Assembly: GCF_000321225.1 (NCBI RefSeq)
Contig: NW_004450285.1
Coordinates: forward strand, 4,740,971 to 4,804,970
Direction of reading: 5' to 3'
DNA from: Odobenus rosmarus divergens
Taxonomy: Eukaryota; Chordata; Mammalia; Carnivora; Odobenidae
DNA: 64,000 nt
The notes beneath the pieces are model-generated. The model made no database searches. It saw only the letters and a list, made by a program, of their open reading frames with translations, and was not told where the DNA came from. Shown in pieces: positions 55,036 to 64,000 of this stretch. The translations under genes and the position numbers were made by a program. Within the stretch, counting starts at the first letter, position 1. Each line of letters starts with the position of its first letter.

Positions 55036-55244
55036 GGGACACCTGGATGGCTCATTCAGTTAAGCATCTGGCTCTTGATTTCCACTCAGGTCATGATCTC
55101 GGGGTCTTGGGATCGAGCCCCACGTCAGGCTCTGTGCTCAGCCGTGAACCCACTTGAGATTCTCTCTCCTCCTCTCCCTCTGCCCTCCCCCCCAGTAATA
55201 AATAAATAAATAAATAAATCTTTAAATATAAATAAATAAAAATT
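55036..55244 (+). mobile_element. CAN-SINE, older subtype
   Basis: 'GGGACACCTGGATGGCTCAT', 'CTGGCTCTTGATTTCCACTC' and 'AATAAATAAATAAATAAATC' plus a long AAAT-rich tail. TSDs are AAAAATTATGAAGA and AAAAAATATGAAGA. Confidence 0.94.
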
Positions 55245-55518
55245 AAAAAATATGAAGAATTTTTCAATGGCAACAGCAGGGCATTACACCAAGCATGGAA
55301 TCCTCTGTGGCCGCTCAGATTGTACAACCACAAAGCCCATCTGCAAAACTGGCATACCTAAAAAGACCCATGCCCATGAAGGTTACTTGGAAATGATACC
55401 CATTAGGTAGCCATTCTACACAAGGAAAGCCCTGTACATATCATTTTTTTATTATAAAGTTCTCCATATTACTTTATAATACTTCCAATGGTATTGAAAA
55501 GTCCAATTCATGTCATTT

Positions 55519-56760
55519 TTTGTAATTTTATTGAGGTGTAGTGGAAGTAGACTGACGTACACATATATAGAGAGCAGAACTTGACAATTCTCAACATATG
55601 CATCCTCCCAAAAGACCATCACCATGAGAAAGGTAACAAATGTTTTATCATCCTCAAAAGCTTCTTCCTTTTTGTAATCCATCCTTCCTTCTCTACACCC
55701 TGTCCCATGGCAACCACTGATAGGCTTTCTGTCACTGTAGTTTAGTTTGAATTTTCTGCAAGCATAGAATATGTACATTTGTCTAGCCTTTTTCCCTCAA
55801 CATAATGATTTTGAAGTTCATTCGTATTGCTACTTGTATCACTATTTCATTCCTTTTTATTGCTGATCAGTATTCCTTTCAGTAAACTGTTTATCCATCA
55901 CATGCTAATAGAGATTCGTGTTTTCTCTGGTGTTTGGCTCTTCCGTGGAAAGCTGCAATGAATACCCATCCTTGTATGAAATGTGAGTTTTATTTTCTTG
56001 GGTTATAACTGGGATAGGAATAGTTGAGTTACATAGTAGTTAAATGTTTAAATTTTTAAGGTAGTGGCAAATTGTTCTTAAAGTGGTTGTTGCATTTTAT
56101 ATTCCCACCAGCAATGTGTGAAGGTGATGTAGGAAATGTTGGGATTTAGAGCTGATGGCCAAGAAAGAATTCTTGAGACATCTTTAGGGCAAAAAGTGGC
56201 TTTATTAAAGCACGGGGACAGGACCTGGGGGCAGAAAGAGCTGCACTGGGGTTGTGACAGGTGACTGATTATATACTTTCAAGTTGGGAAGGGGTTAGGG
56301 ACACCACAAGCCTCAAAGGTATTTGGGAAACAAGGTTTCTGGGACCTTGAGGGGACCAGCTATTGTTAGAAAAAGGTCATTTATTACTGTTTAGTAAACC
56401 CTCAGTCATGAGACCGTTCAGATGTGTATCAGTGGGCCATATGCTTGGAGGATGATTGCTAACATGTGTCTTGAGGGGTAGAGATAAAGGAAGTTCCTAA
56501 AGGAATTTTTATGTTAAAGTAGACTCACTGGATCCTGGGGGATCAGGCTAAGACTGCCTTTTGCCCTTAGCAAAGTGTCAACATCAAGGCAGATGAGCTC
56601 ACAGAGGAAGGTCATTCTACCTATTTCAAGGACTTGATGATCGGCTGTAGGCAATAAGGAGATTTAATTTTTTCTTTTGGCTTTGTTTCCCTTATCAAAG
56701 GTTCTAGTAGTTCCATATACTCAAAACACTTGTTATGGTCAGAAAAGACTAACTCATGTG
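55519..56760 (-). mobile_element. Old L1 (L1M-class), split by an LTR
   Basis: 'AATTTTATTGAGGTGTAGTG', 'CATGGCAACCACTGATAGGC', 'ATTCCCACCAGCAATGTGTG' and, after the LTR, 'TCCATATACTCAAAACACTT' follow antisense L1 in order. The text joins exactly when the LTR and one AAGG are removed. Confidence 0.8.
56125..56697 (-). mobile_element. Solo LTR, ERV1-type, copy 2 (573 bp)
   Basis: TG...CA ends, with the exact 4-bp TSD AAGG at 56121-56124 and 56698-56701. The 4-bp size is usual for gammaretrovirus-class elements. It is the same family and strand as 1849-2442, and 'GCTTTAATAAAGCC' on the reverse strand supplies the polyadenylation signal. There is no internal region, so this is a recombined solo LTR. 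Confidence 0.88.
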
Positions 56761-56824
56761 ATATTTAATTTTCTTCTAATATTACCTTAAATTATTTGTA
56801 GAGAATTTCTCAGAGAATTCTGAT

Positions 56825-57000
56825 TTTATTTCCAAAATTTTATTATGAAAAGTTTCAGGCAGAAAAGTTGAAAAAATTGTACAGTGAACCCTCATATATA
56901 TACCACCTAAATCTAATAATTATTATTTTGCTGTGTTTGCTTTATCACCTATCTATACACTTATCTCTCCATCTATCTAGTCACCACTCAATTTTAAAGG
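56825..57000. mobile_element. Old L1-class 3' UTR piece, strand unsure
   Basis: 'TTATTATGAAAAGTTTCAGG' and 'GTACAGTGAACCCTCATATA' recall a passage common in L1M 3' ends (TTATTATGGAAAATTTCAAACAT... AATGAACCCCCATGTA). Confidence 0.45.
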
Positions 57001-57144
57001 ATGAAAGAATATGTAAGTATAATGGGGAATAACACAGATCTCAGATACAGATTGTCATCCAATAAAAATTATGTTTTCTTCTCAGATTTTTTGCTTACAG
57101 CTATTTTCTTGTTAGATTAAAAAATCAAATCTAGAACAGAATTT

Positions 57145-57320
57145 GGAGATCATGTAGTTCTTAACATCATCATTTTCTTCACTACACAAATGAGAATCTA
57201 TGGCCAAATTAAATGATTTGCACAAGGTAATAAGGTTAATCGTGAATCAGATTTCATGATTTCTAGATCAACATTCTGTGCCCAAATCCACATTTTCTCA
57301 CAATATTAATGATTCATATT
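57145..57320 (-). mobile_element. MIR SINE (old)
   Basis: 'GAGATCATGTAGTTCTTAAC', 'CTACACAAATGAGAATCTAT' and 'ATTTGCACAAGGTAATAAGG' correspond to antisense MIR. Confidence 0.6.
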
Positions 57321-59526
57321 TTAAATGAATAAAATGTGTTACTGTTACTGAATTATAAAAAATTATTTTGCAGTCCATTTATGAAGATACAATTCTGTAT
57401 TATAATTATATACAAAAGCCTGCATTTTTAAAGTTGAAAGGAATATTAGTATTCTCTATGTTTTTTCCAACCCTAGTGACCATTTGAAACCTGACTCTGG
57501 AGTGAGTGGGTTAGTACTTTGAAAAAATGTTTAAGGCAATTCAGTTATTTTTCCTAATTTTCTTTATTTGGAGTGAAACATGAAGTATATAAATGACCCA
57601 TATCTTTTTCTCCCTTTTTGTCTCCATTTACCAATCTTTGGGACATTTATCTTCATGCCAGCAACTCCATCAGGGGATTTTTCAGATGAAGGAAGAGGAA
57701 GTGGAACTTAGAGAAGTCCAATTTTATTTGTTAATAAGAAGGAGGTTGAAAGTAATGGTTAAAATTGGATTTTTAAGCTATCAGTGGATGTAATTTATTC
57801 CATCATGCCGGGTCTCCATTTGCCTTCTCTTTATTGCAGGTAATTGAGAATTAGTCACGTTTGTTATTTTTAGCACTCCCCGATTTTGTCTGGAAATGGA
57901 AATGAAATTGTAAAAACAGGTAAAGGAAGGCTATCAAAAATATTTTTAAAATTACCACTCCTGATTCAGTGATCCAGGAAATATTAGGAGACTTGGAAAA
58001 GGATTGTTCTAAGATAAAAATTAGGTGGGTTTTGTTTGAGTTGATTATTCATCTAAATAACCAAGATTGAGTAGAATCACTGAGATTTCCTTGCCGCACA
58101 TCCTAAAGTAAGTGTGTTGGTGCTAAGAAGAGAGCAGGGGACCCGTATTTCATTTATTTTACTACTAATGCTTGATTTTGACAGTGAATTTTTGAAGCTT
58201 TGGAATAGGGCTTTTAACTTGCTTTTTTCTCCCTTAATCTTGAAAATTTTACCCATTTACACAAACTATTTTTCAGAAAGAATATTCCAGATGCATTTAA
58301 AAATTTGATGGTCAGTAGACAGTTTAATCTGAAGAAAAAAGACTGATTTATATTTCTAGGTACCCTCAAAATAGAAAGTAGAGCTTCCAGTGCTATTTCT
58401 TTGTAAGGGTTTTAATTCATGTACAGGCTGTTAATTTGAAGGGCATTTGAAGTTTGAATTATAATGCATCAGTCATCCTTGAAAACTCAGGCAATTAATA
58501 TACACAAATACAAAATTCCCTAAACAATATTTTTGTCCACACTTCATTTATATATGCTTATAGGAATTACTCATGCTAAACTGCAATTTACCAAATCCCT
58601 CGTAACAAAACAAATCACCCTGTCATTTTATACTTAAAAATGTCAATACTAACTTTTTTCAAAATACAGGTATGGCATTTGATTGCAGATAGTGATGCCA
58701 GAATTCTCATCTTAATAGTGAGATGGAAAAATATTCTATTTTAAGAATCACTATGGCAGTTAACATAGTTATTATTAACATAATAAATTATTATTTCCTT
58801 TGTTAAAAGGATCTTCTGACATCTTGACAAATTTGACACATCTACCAAGTGGAAGTTACTCATTTATCACTCTAGAGATCAGTATCACCACTTTTAAATA
58901 CATATACTTACAATAATGGCAATGCCCTATGCTTTGTTACAGTTCTCGTTCACTTTCTATACAAGTGAATTAACCTTGTGGCAGTCCTCTATCCCTGAAA
59001 ATAGAAAGAACTCAGTAAATAACTTTAAAGAACAATGTCTATTACACACAAGTATTCAGAGAATTTACGAATGATTTGCAATCTATTTGGGGGAACTAAA
59101 TGCCAGTATTTTATTCAATCTACATTTGAATTTTTATTTTAAAACCAAAAGATTGTGTTTTTTTAATCTTTCTAATTTTTCCTTTCATCATATTTATGCG
59201 GGTCCTTCAGAGTGCTTAGAAATGCTTAAGAATTTTAATGGAAAGTTATTCATTTGGGTAAAAACATGGAAAATAACCTGATTACGTTAATGATTTAAAA
59301 ATACACATTTAATAATTGACAATGATAAAAAGTTAATGTTTATAATTAATTTGATAAATTATTAGTGGTTATAAATGCCTCCGAGTGAAATTTGGAGAAG
59401 GTAAGTGGTATATGCCACAGATAAATTATAATGGGGCAGAGAACCAGAGATTTTTAATTTGGAGAGGTTTTACTTGCCTTGATATCTTTGAAGATATCAA
59501 CAGAAAGTCATCTTCCTTACCTTAGA
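57321..59526. other. 2.2 kb unique sequence
   Basis: This is the longest stretch with no recognised repeat on the right side of the window. Short frames (57593-57793, 58114-58308, 59087-59281) show no domain. Confidence 0.5.
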
Positions 59527-59714
59527 CCATGACCTTTTTTTTTTAGTTTAAATTCAATTAACCAACTTATAGGACATCATTAATTTCAGATGTAGTGTTT
59601 AATAATTTATCAGTTGCATATAACACCCCATGCTCATTATATCACATGCCCTCCTTAATACCCATCACCCAATTACCCCATCCCCCCACTCACCTCCCCT
59701 CCAGCAACCCTCAG

Positions 59715-59912
59715 GTTTTTTTTTTAAGATTTTATTTATTTTATTTGAGAGAGAGAGAATGAGAGATAGAGAGCACGAGAGGGAAGAGGGTCAGAGGGAG
59801 AAGCCAACTCCCCGCTGAGCAGGGAGCCCGATGCGGGACTCGATCCCAGAACTCCAGGATCATGACCTGAGCCAAAGGCGGTCGCTTAACCAACTGAGCC
59901 ACCCAGGTGCCC
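59715..59912 (-). mobile_element. CAN-SINE inside the young L1
   Basis: TSD AACCCTCAG at 59706-59714 and 59913-59921. The L1 3' UTR text continues across it. It is the same little-diverged subtype as 29471-29661, so one of the latest insertions here. Confidence 0.97.
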
Positions 59913-60338
59913 AACCCTCAGTTTTTTCCAGTAGTTAAGAGTCTCTTATGGTTTTTCTCCCTCTCTGATGACTTCCCATTCAGTTTTCCCTCCTTTCCCC
60001 TATGATCCTCTGCCCTGTTTCTTATATTTCACATATGAGTAAAACCATATGATAATTGTCTTTTTCAGACTGACTTATTTTGCTCAGCATAATACCCTAC
60101 AGTTACATCCACATTGATGTAAATGGTAAGTGTTCATCCTTTCTGATGGCTGAGTAATATTCCATTGTATATATATATACCACATCTTCTTTATCCATTC
60201 ATCTGTTGACAAACATCTCAGCTCTTTCCATAGTTTGACTATTGTGGACACTGCTGTTATGAACACTGGGGTTCAGGTGCCCCTTCAGATCACTACATTT
60301 GTATCTTTGGGTAAATAGCTAGTAGTGCAATTGCTAGG

Positions 60339-60626
60339 TCATAGGGTAGCTCTATTTTTAACCTCTTGAGGAACCTCTATACCATTTTCCAGAGTGGCTG
60401 TACCAGCTTGCATTCCCACCAACAGTGTTAAGAGGGTTCCCCTTTCTCTGCATCCTTGCCAACATTTGTTGTTTCCTGACTTGTTAATTTTAGCCATTCT
60501 GACTGGTATGAGGTGGTATCTCATTGTGGTTTTGATTTGTATTTCCCTCATGCCGAGTGATGTGGAGCATTTTTTCATGTTTCTGTTGGCCATTTGTATG
60601 TCTTCTTTGAAGAAGTGTCTGTTCAT
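60339..60626 (-). pseudogene. L1 ORF2 C-terminal remnants
   Basis: The reverse frame holds '[19 protein letters not shown]', '[20 protein letters not shown]' and '[20 protein letters not shown]'. Neighbouring pieces at 60084-60266, 60623-60820 and 60802-61011 give the rest in other frames. A few frameshifts and stops make it dead, but it is the best preserved C-terminal ORF2 region here. Confidence 0.9.
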
Positions 60627-61146
60627 GTCTTCTGCCCATTTCTTGACTGGATTATTTGTTTTTTGGGTGTTGAGTTTGGAAGTCCTTTATATATATTGGA
60701 TACTAGCCCTTTATCTGATATGTCATTTGAAGATATCTTCTCCCATTCCAGAGGTTGCCTTATAGTTTTGTGGACCATTTCCTTTGCTGTGCAGAAGCTT
60801 TTTATCTTATCAAGTCCCAATAGTTCATTTTTGCTTTTGTTTCACTTGCCTTTGGAGACATGTCTAGCAAGAAGTTGCTATGGCTGAGGTCGAAGAGGTT
60901 GCTGCCTGTGTTCTCCTCTAGGATTTTGATGGTTTCCTGCCTCACACGTAGGTCTTTCATCCATTTTGAGTTTATCTTTGTGTGTGGAGTAAGAGAATGG
61001 TCCAGTTTCATTCTTCTACATGTGGCTGCTGGGAAAATTGGACAGCCCCATGACCTTTATTCTTACCTAATTCTCAGCCTTAGCTTTCCCTAGCCCTTCA
61101 CTGTGGGCTCACTCATACTCCCAAATCAAGATAGAAACAGTGGGCA

Positions 61147-61268
61147 GGGTTGCCTGGCTGGCTCAGTTAGTAGAACATGTGACTCTTGATCTTTGGGTTG
61201 TGAGTTCAAGTCCTGCTTTGGGTGTAGAGATTACTTTAAAACAAAACAAAACAAAAAAAAAAAGCAGA
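61147..61268 (+). mobile_element. CAN-SINE of short, tRNA-like form
   Basis: The head follows tRNA-Lys from end to end: 'GCCTGGCTGGCTCAGTTAGT', anticodon-arm text 'GACTCTTGATC' keeping CTT, T-arm text 'GAGTTCAAGTCC', then 'TAGAGATTACTT' and an (AAAAC)n/A tail. The long CT-rich middle of the other copies is absent. TSD AGTGGGCA at 61139-61146 and 61270-61277. Confidence 0.9.
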
Positions 61269-61279
61269 GAGTGGGCATA

Positions 61280-62025
61280 TTTCGATAGTCCTGTGGTTTT
61301 CAAGAGTAGGAGCTGATTATAGTGTTTTGGTTTTTTTTTTTCAAAATAAAAAGTGAGTTCCCACTCATGAATATTAGACTCCTTTTTACAGAAAAAGTTT
61401 TACAAGCTCAAACTCAGTGTACATCTCTGACAGATACTGGTTTGCCTCTGAAGAAAATCAGACAGTGTATTAGAAATCAGTATTCAAAATTCAAAATTGC
61501 AAGACAACCATGAACTTCTGGTTTTGGACTTCTTAACTCCTCTCCCCTTGACTCCAGGACCTATAAACATTTCAGTTATTTCTTTGATTTCAACCACATC
61601 TTTCTTTTTGATCTTAGAGTCCTATGAACTTTTGTTGGGTATTTGATTACTATTTTTTTTCTACCTTGAATTTTGAGTTTCTTTCCACAGAAATTTGAAC
61701 TTGTCCATTTGATTGGAACTCTGCACTTTTAATTTAGAAATCACAGGACTTGTTTCTGCCTGAAGAATTACCAAGGTCATAAAAGTGTCATACTTCTAGG
61801 ATGTATGTAAAATTATGACAGCTGCTGATATGCTAATAAGAGGATCCTGTGACCTCTTCTGGTTCATTTTTACTTTACTCCCTTCCATGATTCTAGGGAG
61901 CAACACCATGCCTTGTACTCCTGCTTCCTCTTAAGGAGTAATTAATTTTACACAGCATGATGATTATTTCTTTTTCCCAGAGGGTCAGAGATTTTTTTGT
62001 CCTTTAGGCCTGGGTGCAGAAGCAC
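61280..62025. other. No feature recognised
   Basis: Unique sequence. Confidence 0.4.
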
Positions 62026-62029
62026 TACT

Positions 62030-62265
62030 TCTAGGAGTCCTGCCCCACAACCTGATCTAACAGTCTCTCAAGCTCTTTCTGTCCTTTTATCCTTATTGCT
62101 ATCACTGCCTTGTGTTTTATTACTCATTATTTCTTAATTTGTTTATTTGCCTTCTTCCTCCACTGGAACACAAGATCCATGACCTGAGGGACCAGATCTC
62201 TGTTATTCACTACTGCAAAAGAACAGTGTCTGGCATAGAGAAGACTCTGGTTGAATGGCAGACTG
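62030..62265 (+). mobile_element. L2 LINE 3' portion
   Basis: 'TTGTTTATTTGCCTTCTTCC', 'CACTGGAACACAAGATCCAT', 'GAGGGACCAGATCTCTGTTA' and 'GAACAGTGTCTGGCATAGAG' lie in forward L2 order. Confidence 0.7.
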
Positions 62266-62415
62266 GATATTGACAAAGGAAGGTCTCTCTAAAATTACAG
62301 GCACTAGGCATCTCTAAATGTAAAACAATAATAATTAAAATGGTATCTTAATTTTGTCTAACTGAAAACATGGAATTATATAGACTAAATCATCTTAGAA
62401 AGAATGTTAAATATT

Positions 62416-62614
62416 GGGTACCTGGGTGGCTCAGTAGGTTAAGCATCTGCCTTTGGCTCAGGTCATGATCTCAGGGTCCTGGAATCTAGCAGCATCGGGC
62501 TCCCTGCGCAGCAGGGAGACTGCTTCTCCCTATGCCTCTGCCCCTCCCTCTACTTGCGCTCTCTCATGCTCTCTCTTTCTCAAATAAAGTAGCTAATTAA
62601 TTAATTTTAAAAAG
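62416..62614 (+). mobile_element. CAN-SINE
   Basis: 'GGGTACCTGGGTGGCTCAG' to 'CTCAAATAAAGTAGCTAATT'. The exact TSD GAATGTTAAATATT lies at 62402-62415 and 62615-62628. The tail lacks the usual AATAAAATCTT and is TTAA-rich, as at 29193-29437. Confidence 0.96.
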
Positions 62615-62629
62615 GAATGTTAAATATTA

Positions 62630-63580
62630 CAAATATCAATTCTAACAATATTCTAGGGACAGCTAATTTGTTCAAAAATATTAACAATCAATAATAATTG
62701 TGTAATTGATTTTTAATTTTTATTTCTGAACATCACTAGTGTGCTTACAGTCCGGTGAAAATGAAACATTTCTTGTGCTTTTAATGATGTTTTAATTTAA
62801 AGGTACATACATTTTTTGATGACCTTGGAGATAACTTTTTCAGTCATCATGGGTAGTTGCAGCTGAAGGTTTGATTTCTCTTTTTTTGCTGCTGCTACTA
62901 GAATGTGCCCTTGACTCTGCTCTCTTCTGAACTGATACTTTTGTTCCTGTTCAGAAATCAAAAATAGCTTGTGAACATTACATCATACATAATTTTTCCA
63001 CCAAAACATTTGAGGATAACTTAGACTCATTTATTAGAGTTTTATTTTCCCAAATCTTATAATACCCTAGAGTTCTACAGTAACTAACCTTACACTGAAT
63101 GCCAGAGGACATGCACTAAGCTCTTATTTAAAATCTATTTATGATGTATTTTAAATATTCAGTAGAGACTCCTTAAACATGCAGCCTTAGTTTATTGGAA
63201 ATGGATTTCCTAAAACCAGGAGATTAGATATTTATATCAGACATTTATAAAGACAGGTTTTGCAAATCTGTCATACAAAGGACTGATTATGATGATCATG
63301 TATTGTTTAGCTGCCCAATTATATTTTTCTATATTAGTAACTGCTATAGCCCACCCATATCATTCTATATTTTGTTTTCATTTTTAACTTATGTTTGATT
63401 CATGTTTCTGATTGAATGAAGATTGCTTATAAACTTCAAGCTTTTTTGCTTTACCATTCATTTATATAAGCTGTTTAAAAAGTTCTGAGACTTCTGAAAT
63501 TAGAAGTTTAAGGAACCAGTACCTACCTGCTTTTGGTATTATAGCTATCCTTTTGGTATTACTGCATAGAGATTTATGTT
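62630..63580. other. No feature recognised
   Basis: Unique sequence. Confidence 0.45.
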
Positions 63581-63582
63581 GA

Positions 63583-63795
63583 CACTTGTGGTTCTAAACC
63601 AGTGGGAATTTTGCCACCTGGGAGACATTGTCCATTTTTACAGACATTTTGATTGTCACAGCTAAACTGTGCTAATGGGATCTAGTGAGTAGAAGCCAGG
63701 GATGTACTAAACATTCTGTAACACACAGAACAGCCCTTTGCAACAAAGAATTATCTGGTTTAAAATGCAAATAGTGCTGAGATAGAGAAACACTG
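63583..63795 (+). mobile_element. MER5A-type DNA transposon relic
   Basis: Second MER5A-like copy: 'TGTGGTTCTAAACCAGTGGG', 'CATTTTGATTGTCACAGCTA', 'AGCCAGGGATGTACTAAACA', 'AACAAAGAATTATCTGGTTT' and 'GAGAAACACTGG' at the end. Confidence 0.88.
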
Positions 63796-63906
63796 GTTTA
63801 TACAAAGTTTTAAAAATTAGTGTACTTTAGAAAAAAGGGATGCTTACTTAATATGAGTATTAAAGTTCTCCAAAAAGGCTAAGATAGTCAAAAAATGTCT
63901 TCTGAG

Positions 63907-64000
63907 GTCGGCGGAGCAAGATGGCGGAGGAGTAGGAGACCTGGATTTCGTCTGGTCTCAGGAATTCAGCTGAATAGGGATCAAACCATTCTGAACACCT
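63907..64000 (+). mobile_element. 5' end of a young L1, running off the window
   Basis: 'GGCGGAGCAAGATGGCGGAG' followed by 'GACCTGGATTTCGTCTGGTC' and 'GAATTCAGCTGAATAGGGAT' is, as far as I recall, the start of the carnivore L1 5' UTR. All other carnivore-age L1s in the window are 5'-truncated. ORF1 and ORF2 would lie beyond 64000. Confidence 0.8.
63916..63928 (+). promoter_or_regulatory. YY1-type site in L1 5' UTR
   Basis: AGCAAGATGGCGG carries the CAAGATGGCGG core that in L1 5' UTRs binds YY1 and positions transcription start. Binding here is inferred from the motif only. Confidence 0.6.

Larger units (their letters stand above)
59538..61047 (-). mobile_element. Young L1 LINE, 5'-truncated, with micro-inverted tip
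   Basis: 3' UTR at left ('GGACATCATTAATTTCAGAT'), ORF2 C-terminus in short open pieces (60084-61011). TSD CCATGACCTTT lies at 59527-59537 and 61048-61058. The 5' tip (about 61028-61047) is the L1 text 'GCTGGGAAAATTGGACAGCC' in the opposite orientation to the rest. A CAN-SINE sits at 59715-59912. Confidence 0.95.

Noticed and set aside
61150..61225. Possible tRNA-Lys gene
   Set aside because: The stems are partly mismatched, and a poly(A)/(AAAAC)n tail with TSDs shows it is a SINE.

Overview
This is a stretch of a mammalian nuclear genome, from a caniform carnivore and most likely an arctoid (bear, seal or mustelid type). The diagnosis rests on about 25 copies of the tRNA-Lys-derived CAN-SINE. 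Each has a 'CGCCTGGGTGGCTCAG' head, a CT-rich middle and an AATAAA/TCTT/A tail. The dog-type young SINEC_Cf head and the cat-type SINE head were not seen. There are also several carnivore-type L1 copies. I find no intact cellular protein-coding gene, no functional RNA gene and no CRISPR-like array. Every open frame of 60-190 codons lies in a repeat, lies in a pseudogene, or is a chance frame in AT-rich DNA. The window reads as a gene desert (or the inside of a very long intron) made of layered retrotransposons.

Layout. 1-15.7 kb: old MIR/L2/L1M remnants, two ERV1-type LTR pieces (1.70-2.44 kb) and seven CAN-SINEs, separated by unique AT-rich DNA. 15.7-18.9 kb: a reverse-strand L1 with decayed ORF2. 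20.9-22.3 kb: a GC-richer, reverse-strand processed-pseudogene candidate with an A-rich tail and flanking 9-bp repeats; I could not name the parent gene. 25.0-28.1 kb: two 5'-truncated forward L1s, one holding a 275-base N gap and the other splitting a MIR. 31.4-34.6 kb: an L1 with an inverted 5' part (twin priming). 36.0-46.5 kb: a repeat-on-repeat region. It has an L1 holding an RPL23 processed pseudogene and a MIR-bearing insert, an older L1 5' region split by a young L1, and a long near-complete old L1 interrupted by a solo LTR and a SINE. 47.4 kb: a CAN-SINE that carried 3' flanking L1 sequence with it. 52.6 and 63.6 kb: MER5A-type DNA transposon relics. 55.5-56.8 kb: an old L1 split by a second copy of the 1.85-kb LTR. 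59.5-61.0 kb: a young L1 with a roughly 20-bp inverted 5' tip. 63.9-64.0 kb: the intact 5' end of a young L1 that runs off the window.

No genes work together here. What the sequence records is an order of insertion: MIR/L2/MER5 first, then L1M, then ERV LTRs and L1MA-like copies, then carnivore L1 and CAN-SINEs. The most informative loci are the SINE 3' transduction (47.4 kb), the two twin-priming scars (33.6 and 61.03 kb), the MIR-bearing insert inside an L1 (37.3 kb) and the 5' end of a possibly full-length L1 at the right edge. Family names come from remembered consensus features and were not checked with a search. Boundaries are good to a few bases where target-site duplications (TSDs) are quoted and to tens of bases otherwise.
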